From Plantago ovata (taxonomy: Eukaryota > Streptophyta > Magnoliopsida > Lamiales > Plantaginaceae): a stretch of DNA of 64,000 nucleotides. Of the stretch, positions 58,650 through 64,000 are shown one piece after another (position 1 is the first letter of the stretch; the number at the start of each line of letters is the position of its first letter). Made by a program: the position numbers and the translations under genes. The DNA is taken from assembly GCA_028274465.1 (NCBI GenBank), contig CM051455.1:107196942-107260941 (forward strand), given 5' to 3'. Below the pieces are notes generated by a model that saw only the letters and a program-made list of their open reading frames with translations, searched no databases and was not told the DNA's origin.

Positions 58650-59312
58650 CTAGGTTAGAAATTTCAAAACCATGGTGAGGACACTTGTTCGTGAGATTTG
58701 GAACCTCTCAAACGCGGTGTAGATGGTCTCATCATAGTCTTGCTTGAATCCAGTGATATGCGCCTTAAGCGCGGTAGTCAAGGTGTGGGGGAAGTATTTC
58801 TCCATGAAAGCTGAAAAAACCTTCTCCCAAGTGTCCAGCGAGTCGGCTGGTAGAGAACTCAGCCATGACTTGGCTCTGTTGCCAAGTCCCATAGCAAAAA
58901 CCTTCATCCTCAACTCATCCGTTGTTATGTCAGCTCCGGGTCGTGGGAGTTGGTTGAGGAAATCATCGATATCGTGCAAGTACCCCATCACATCTTCCCT
59001 TGATAAGCCATAGAACCTCGGAAGTTGTTGGAATGCGTGGTTCTTGATCTCCAGATCTCGGGTTGCAGATGAAAGAACGATCTCCGGTCCCCTCATACGA
59101 TCCTTGGTGGGTTGAACCCATGCCTTCAGTGGTCTAGCTTCTGCCATTCCGTCGATTTCCTTGAAAAGACTGTGTAGAGATTCAGAGAGATCGGTATCCT
59201 CTATTTCCTCTAGTGCACGCCTTTCGAGTAGTCGCCTTCTTTGGTGGTAGACTCCGTCGATCTCAGCAATTGAATCAGCAAGTGGAGTTCCTTTATATCG
59301 TGTATGTGGCAT
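58650..59312 (-). pseudogene. E6 gag N-terminus and core
   Basis: Starts MPHTRYKGTPLADSIAEIDG 145 bases from the LTR. Contains LPRFYGLSREDVMGYLHDI, the Gag core AKSWLSSLPADSLDTWEKV and YTAFERFQ. A single-base loss near 58697 then changes frame. Without it the protein would continue through the CPHHG segment into the part at 58500-57175. Confidence 0.85.
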
Positions 59313-59436
59313 TCACTATCTGTAACAGACTAGGAAAGCAGTATCAGAGAGAGATTAAAAAGGAAAACTAAAACTAATAGAATTAGGAATCGAAAGCTGA
59401 AAATATAAACAAATTAAATAGTAAAAAGGAGTATAG

Positions 59437-59454
59437 TCCCCGGCAACGGCGCCA
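59437..59454 (-). other. Primer-binding site of E6
   Basis: The minus strand reads TGGCGCCGTTGCCGGGGA, three bases from LTR J. Confidence 0.88.
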
Positions 59455-59457
59455 ATT

Positions 59458-59788
59458 TGATGAACGCGGGTTTGTCGGGTCCCGGTTCAAGCAAATAAAT
59501 TTATTTATTTAGCCAAAGGCAGTCCACAACTACAACTAAAACCGTAGTGTAGCAGTAGAATGACTCGAGTGTCGTTCTCTCAGGACTATAACTAGCTTTA
59601 TCAAATCTAACTTAGAATATAAAAACAGCTGACAGATAGCAAAGAGTTTTTCTAACAGATAATGGAGATTGGTGATAGTATGATCCTTCAAAGCATAACG
59701 GGTCGATAATCATGCCTAAATTCCTCGGTCTTGCATGGAGATCTTTGATCAATCTAATGTCCTGTTGCAATTATTAAGCACTACGAAG
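59458..59788 (-). repeat. LTR J (5' LTR of E6), truncated
   Basis: TGATGAACGCGGG to AAGCACTACGAAG, the first 330 bp of the LTR in plus coordinates. It then joins plus-oriented gag of E7 through a shared GAAG (59785-59788). Confidence 0.85.
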
Positions 59789-60085
59789 GTTTTTTCAGCT
59801 TTCATGGAAAAATACTTCCCTCACACCTTGACTACCGTGCTAAAGGCACAAATCACTGGATTCAAGCAGAACTATGATAAGACCATCTACACCGCGTTTG
59901 AGAGATTCCAAGATCTCACGAACAAGTGCCCTCACCATGGTTTTGAACTTTCTGACCTAGTCCAACACTTCTACAATGGACTAACCTTCGAGAACCAACA
60001 AGTGGTGGATTTCCAATGCAATATTTGGGAGGAAACCGCAGAAGCCGTCTGGGCAGTTTTCGAAAGGCTTGCTAAGGGTTCGTAG
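59786..60085 (+). pseudogene. E7 gag core fragment
   Basis: Reading KVFSAFMEKYFPHTLTT onwards through YTAFERFQDLTNKCPHHG to FERLAKGS, then TAG where other copies have CAG (Gln). The N-terminal third of Gag is missing because of the LTR junction; the open frame extends leftwards into LTR sequence by chance. Confidence 0.8.
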
Positions 60086-60103
60086 TTCAAGGACCCAAGA
60101 GCA

Positions 60104-61450
60104 ATGGTTAGGAGACGTGGACCTGAAGCTCCACCGACTCAAGAAGCCCCTATGTATAGGGGGAATGGGGATCAATTCGAGTGCTTTACCAACGAATTGA
60201 AGCAAGTCCTCAAGAGCGCCACCGGAACAACTGTTTCGAACGAAGTATGCCGAATATGCAAGAACTATGGGCATGGGGCTCATATGTGCAGATCGGAGCT
60301 TGCATATGATGATGGCAACTGGGCTCGAGGAGGCGAAGAGGAAGCCTTTGCTACGGAGTTTGGTACTCAAGAAGTTAGCTACGGACAAGACGGTAGGAAC
60401 CCTCGAGGTGGATTTTGGAGAAGAGGATTCCGAAACAATCAAGGATATGTAGCGGCTAACCAAAGTTATGGCCCTAACCATGACCGTAGCAGGCTAAACT
60501 ATGGTAATGATCACTGCGAAAACCCCGCTCCGAAAGAGCCACCGAAGTCGAAGTCGGCTCAACTGATGGAGAACTTGCAGAAGATGGTTGATCACACACA
60601 AAGTTTTCTCAAACGTTATGAAGAAGATTCCGAGAAGACTAGGGAAAGGCTTGATAGGTTGGAAGAGAGCACTAGGCTTGCCCATCAAAAGATGCAAGAG
60701 TTGATCGACCAAGGAGAAAGTAGGGAGCAAGGCAAGCTGCCTAGCAACACTGAGAAGTCGAATGCCATCACATTGGCTGGTGATCTACCTGACGAAATCA
60801 CCATCAAGAAGGTTGCTAAGTGCGAGTGTTGCAAGAAGGAGGAACTTCTACAGGCTAAGGAAGAAGAGAAAGACCTTGGTTCTGACGGAAGTGAGGAGGA
60901 GCAAGAGGATCCCGAGCCACTCCCTAAAAGTTTCGATGTTAAGGTAAGGATTGGTGAGCTTGAAGATGTTTGTGCCACACTAGACACGGGATCCTACTCA
61001 AACATACTCCCTTTAAATGTGTTTGAAAAGAGTAGCCTTGGAAAACTATCTGAGCATAGGGCTATTGTGAAACTGGCGGATGGATCCTATATGAGACCCG
61101 AAGGTGTTGTGAAAAATGTGTTGGTCAAGATTGGTGAAGCATCTATATACACAAATTTTGTAGTTATGCCGGCGTCTGCACCTGGAACAGGGGATGTCAT
61201 ACTCTTAGGGCGAACATTCTTGACTAAACTATGCTCCGTGATGGACATCTACCAAAGAACTTGTACAATTCAGGTGGATGGCAAGCAACACGTGTTGCAA
61301 GCCATAACTGACCCACCTGATCCGCCTCATATTTCTTTCACTACTCACTATTGTGGTCTTGCAGCCTATGTTCTTTCTTATTCACAGGTTCGTGGCATGG
61401 AGAGGAGATCAATGAAGGGGAAGCCTAGTACCCGCAAAAAGAAGAGATAG
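60104..61450 (+). CDS. E7 gag C-terminus and protease
   Basis: 448 codons, uninterrupted. Zinc knuckle C49-X2-C52-X4-H57-X4-C62 (CRICKNYGHGAHMC), likely RNA-binding. Helical charged region at about residues 155-200. Retropepsin with DTG at 294-296 (ATLDTGSYSNILPL) and VILLGRTFLTKL downstream. Basic C-terminus KGKPSTRKKKR and stop at 61450. It is in frame with the gag core upstream across the TAG at 60083-60085, so a single C-to-T change separates them. The family's usual continuation into reverse transcriptase is absent. Expected role: processing of Gag in trans or in cis for a non-autonomous element. Confidence 0.85.
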   Translation: MVRRRGPEAPPTQEAPMYRGNGDQFECFTNELKQVLKSATGTTVSNEVCRICKNYGHGAHMCRSELAYDDGNWARGGEEEAFATEFGTQEVSYGQDGRNPRGGFWRRGFRNNQGYVAANQSYGPNHDRSRLNYGNDHCENPAPKEPPKSKSAQLMENLQKMVDHTQSFLKRYEEDSEKTRERLDRLEESTRLAHQKMQELIDQGESREQGKLPSNTEKSNAITLAGDLPDEITIKKVAKCECCKKEELLQAKEEEKDLGSDGSEEEQEDPEPLPKSFDVKVRIGELEDVCATLDTGSYSNILPLNVFEKSSLGKLSEHRAIVKLADGSYMRPEGVVKNVLVKIGEASIYTNFVVMPASAPGTGDVILLGRTFLTKLCSVMDIYQRTCTIQVDGKQHVLQAITDPPDPPHISFTTHYCGLAAYVLSYSQVRGMERRSMKGKPSTRKKKR

Positions 61451-62499
61451 GCGCAGACAGGAGTCGAGTCAAAGACTTTAAACAATGACGCTATCCGGGA
61501 GGCAACCCAAAATTTTTATCGCTTTCTTTACTGCTTTTTTGCATGCATTCATTCTTGAACTATTTGCTTCTCGTATGCGAATTTGTTCATATATGTGTCA
61601 TATATGCTTATGTTTGAGTGATAATTTTCGAGTGGTTTTTTGAAAAAATTGGTTTCGGGGATTAAAACCGCGTTTTCTGACGACAGGAACCGTCTCCCCG
61701 CATCGGGGAGCACAGGGCGAACCGCCCCACATGGGGGGCGAATCGCTCCGTGTGGGGCGACTCGCCCCGCACCAGGGCCGAATGGTCTTCCTCTTTACCT
61801 CATTTTCTTCATATCTTCATCATTCCTCCTCCCCAAAAACCGAAAATCGCGATTTTATCTTCGAAATCTCATAACTTCTTCATTTCTTGAACAAATTTAG
61901 TGTTCTTTAGCTTGAATCGAAGCCTATTACATGATCTATCTTTTCATGCGAACGGATTTCGTCCTAATGCATTAGATTTTCAGATCTGAGGTATCATCTT
62001 ATGAACCCTAATTTTCGAATTTGGGAGTTTTCTAATTTGAGCTTCAATTATGCTTATTTGATGCATGGGTATATTGTTTGTGTGATTAGAAGTGTTATTT
62101 ACTATCAATTGCATGCTCAATTATGCTTGGATTGTTGATTTGGGAATTTTGGTACTAGATGATATATCTTGTTATGCAATATGTCTTTATCTTTGACTTC
62201 ATGCTTATGATTGTGTTTATTGGTGTAATGTTGGTGGATTTATGGTAGAATGCTTAATTGTTGAGTTTGAGGATTTATGATGATAGAATTTTTCGCTACT
62301 ATGGTATGATTTGAGCCTTGTTATCTAGGATATTGGTTGTCTAGCAAGAGCATAATGTGATGTATTGCATGTAGTAGTTACATTGGTATGTTGCATAATG
62401 AAGAAGCTAGGCTAGACATTAAAGGTTTGGGGAGCTCGATTGTTGATTTTATCACTTGTGTGTTTCGTTCTTACAATAGCATATGCATGAGTCAGTTTT
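61451..62499 (+). other. E7 post-protease region with palindromes and candidate intron
   Basis: CTATCCGGGAGGCAACCC follows the protease ORF. At 61691-61786 GC-rich palindromes (GGGCGAACCGCCC, GGGCGACTCGCCC type) are clustered. A donor-like GAG/GTATCA at 61991 opens an AT-rich, T-rich stretch ending at the acceptor TTTGTAG at 62531. Its 541-nt length agrees with 544 in E4 and 540 in E6. A TACTAAC branch-point-like motif is at 62513-62519, rather close to the acceptor. Confidence 0.55.
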
Positions 62500-62940
62500 G
62501 TGTCATACGAGGTACTAACTGTTGTTTGTAGGAACCATGCCAAGGGAAAGGAGCATTCCCGTATGATTTCTATGAAGTATTGGAGGGGGATCGATTACAA
62601 CCATGTAAAGAAGAGTGACCTCGTTAGATGTGCGTTCGAGCCAAGGGGTTTTGCAACAACGTCGTGGATTATCCAAGAGGAGGAGCTAGAGTACACCTGG
62701 AGTAAGGACTCCTATGCCTATTCATGCACCACCGAAGGGACAGAAACCATTATTACGTCAGCAATCCATCACAAGGACTGCAAAGTTCATGTGAACTGGA
62801 AGGCACCGGGACGATCTTGCCGCGACGGATTCAATCTTGAGTTGACAGTGGCTAGAAGGTTCCGAAGCGCTAGCTTGGTTCCAAAACATAATGACATGGG
62901 TGCCCGGCCCCTCGTTGGGGTATCCCTTGACTGCCTCTAA
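62500..62940 (+). CDS. ORF Z of E7 (unknown, env position)
   Basis: Open for 146 codons. If the acceptor at 62530-62531 is used, translation likely begins at Met 62560 (MISMKYWRGIDYNH). Contains the invariant IIQEEELEYTWSKDSYAY, CTTEGTETIITSAIHHKDC and LELTVARRFRSASLVPKH. No recognised domain, signal peptide or membrane helix. Conserved in three element copies. Possible roles are a structural or accessory protein in the env position, or a captured host exon; neither is supported by recognisable homology. Confidence 0.55.
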   Translation: MSYEVLTVVCRNHAKGKEHSRMISMKYWRGIDYNHVKKSDLVRCAFEPRGFATTSWIIQEEELEYTWSKDSYAYSCTTEGTETIITSAIHHKDCKVHVNWKAPGRSCRDGFNLELTVARRFRSASLVPKHNDMGARPLVGVSLDCL

Positions 62941-63118
62941 AGGGAGCATCATATAGACATCGGTCGGATCAACCGTAGAGAATGTGGTCGACATTGGAAA
63001 AAATTGTAGAAGACTTCTGAGTATCCGAGCAGCTTACTGTAACCACCTCGTGGTGTAAAACGTTGGAGGGGGAGGTCCTGATACCACTGCCCTTTCCCCT
63101 TCAACAATTCACATCCTA

Positions 63119-63328
63119 TTGGAGGGCTACAGGATGGAGGATTCCATAACAGCGGCAGCTAATCTTGAGGTTTCTACTCGACACTGCAACTCTACTAGTG
63201 AGGATGTGCGTGACAGTAGTGACAATGAAGGCCATACGGGAAATGATGATACTTGTGGAGGAGTTGTTCCTATCCGGCCTATAATTGAAACTACCACGCC
63301 TACCAGAAGACCTGATGACACCCTATAA
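63119..63328 (+). CDS. Small acidic ORF downstream of ORF Z
   Basis: 69 codons, starting MEGYRMEDSITAAANLEVST, rich in Ser, Asp, Glu and Asn, then a Thr/Pro-rich tail. Corresponding frames in E4 and E6 keep MEDSITAAANLED or MEDSITEAANLED but contain stops, so if functional it has decayed. It could be a second exon of the ORF Z transcript, since several stops lie between the two readings. Confidence 0.4.
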   Translation: MEGYRMEDSITAAANLEVSTRHCNSTSEDVRDSSDNEGHTGNDDTCGGVVPIRPIIETTTPTRRPDDTL

Positions 63329-64000
63329 AGCTCCCAGACCAGTCCCAATAACTCACAAACAGCATACTCAGCCGACAGAGGCCAAACCATGGGGTAACAT
63401 CTAGTATCACATCTTATTTCCTCATTTTCTTACTGCTAGGGACTAGCGTTAATTTCATGAGGGGGGATGGGATTTAAGTGATCTAGTGTTGTTAGCTTGG
63501 AGCTTGGTATTGGTAGGATGAGTATAGTACCTCACATGCTTTATCCGTCTGCATTTGCATCTGCAAGTTTACTGGTTTCTTAGATTTTTTTAGGTTGCAT
63601 TCACTACATTCATCCTAGGATAGTCTTGCATGTTTTATATGGAGTTTATTGCCGAATTTTTTGAACTTTTTTATTGGGTAGATCAACTAACTATGCCATT
63701 AATCGTATGTTTCATCTCTATGAATTTGTTTGAGGTTTTTCTCGCTTGGCTTGTCACATTTATGTATTGCACTTAGTTAAGCTTGGTAGTCTCGACATCA
63801 CTTAGTGGTGTTTTCTCTACTGCGGTTCACGAAGGCCTTTATAATAGGATGATGCATGTTAGGGTCTTATGGTTGTTTTCCCAAGTAATTATGTACCTAA
63901 GAGGCAACAAGTCTTCACCATGCTTTGAGATTGCTAAATGCCTAGGAAGGAGGTAGTGTGAGGTTGTGTGATCCTTTGTTTATAACCTATTCTTCCGAAT
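63329..64000 (+). other. E7 3' internal region, non-coding, to window end
   Basis: Reverse complement of 53775-55250-type sequence: GGGGTAACATCTAGTATCAC, CTTAGTGGTGTTTTCTCTACTGCGG and GGTTGTGTGATCCTTTG. The window ends within the hairpin motif (AACCTATTCTTCCGAAT). Confidence 0.8.

Larger units (their letters stand above)
52517..59788 (-). mobile_element. E6: non-autonomous Athila-like element (right contig copy)
   Basis: LTR I' 52517-53774, internal 53775-59457, PBS 59437-59454, 5' LTR J 59458-59788 (truncated by E7). Same plan as E4: gag-pro, no polymerase or integrase, then palindromes (56874-56938), a candidate 540-nt intron (56643-56104), ORF Z, acidic ORF region, pyrimidine tract (54365-54480) and polypurine tract. 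It has no Cassandra insertion. No target duplication can be read because LTR J is incomplete. Confidence 0.82.
59785..64000 (+). mobile_element. E7: non-autonomous Athila-like element, plus-oriented, partial
   Basis: It starts inside the gag core and runs through protease, palindromes (61691-61786), candidate intron (61991-62531), ORF Z and acidic ORF towards a 3' LTR beyond the window. It is the best-preserved coding copy of the family. It differs from E6 at many amino-acid positions, so it is a separate element, not an assembly mirror of E6. Confidence 0.85.

Noticed and set aside
59735..59785. Start of the E7 gag ORF at ATG 59735
   Set aside because: The first 17 codons are LTR sequence before the rearrangement junction; the ATG is not a gag start.
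1..64000. CRISPR arrays, bacterial operons or phage genes
   Set aside because: Repeats are LTRs, palindromes and tandem duplications typical of plant nuclear DNA; no spaced identical repeats with unique spacers.

Overview
The window looks like a repeat-rich block of a plant nuclear genome, probably a eudicot. It is AT-rich, has plant-type gene debris (F-box genes and a two-component receiver gene with GT-AG introns), and is dominated by nested LTR retrotransposons of Ty1/copia, Ty3/gypsy Athila-like and Cassandra types. I cannot name the species. No intact host gene is convincingly present, and I saw no tRNA gene, functional rRNA gene or CRISPR array. Two 100-N assembly gaps (1444-1543 and 50844-50943) interrupt the sequence.

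Layout. 1-2130: a broken copia element (gag tail, protease, GAG-pre-integrase, integrase start, gap, polypurine tract, partial 3' LTR). 2131-12300: low-density gene debris, namely two related F-box pseudogenes, a receiver-domain gene fragment lacking its phospho-acceptor Asp, a Harbinger-type MITE, two unrecognised exon-like ORFs and a 5'-truncated LINE. 12300-26922: an array of small Athila-like elements (E1, E2 and part of E3) sharing LTRs. E2 carries a 2.3-kb solo copia LTR, which itself carries a 646-bp Mutator-like MITE, so there are three nested layers. 26923-32252: the 5' part of a real Athila element (LTR, PBS, gag, protease, reverse transcriptase, start of RNase H), fused abruptly to E3. 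32253-34650 and 43729-44259: copies of an unrelated GC-richer repeat (R) flanking E4. 34651-43723: E4, a complete 9.07-kb non-autonomous element with a 5-bp target duplication; its gag is split by a complete Cassandra TRIM with 5S-rRNA-like LTRs. 44260-59788: LTR fragments, a captured exon-like ORF and E6. 59785-64000: E7, the same family in opposite orientation.

How the pieces work together. E4, E6 and E7 encode only Gag (zinc knuckle) and a retropepsin. They go straight from protease into the 3' region without reverse transcriptase, RNase H or integrase. They share a primer-binding site (complement of TGGCGCCGTTGCCGGGGA) and several LTR blocks with the Athila element at 26923-32252, so they are probably mobilised by an Athila relative. 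In the env position they keep a conserved unknown ORF preceded by a plausible ~540-nt intron. Each family also carries clusters of GC-rich palindromes, one cluster in the LTR beside the TATA box and one internally. The palindrome differs between families but keeps a GCG-NNN-CGC core.

Caution: 44889-50843 and 50944-about 56858 are nearly the same sequence, with indel noise concentrated at the two ends that face the gap. I read this as two unmerged overlapping contig ends, a false tandem duplication, so E6 is probably present once.
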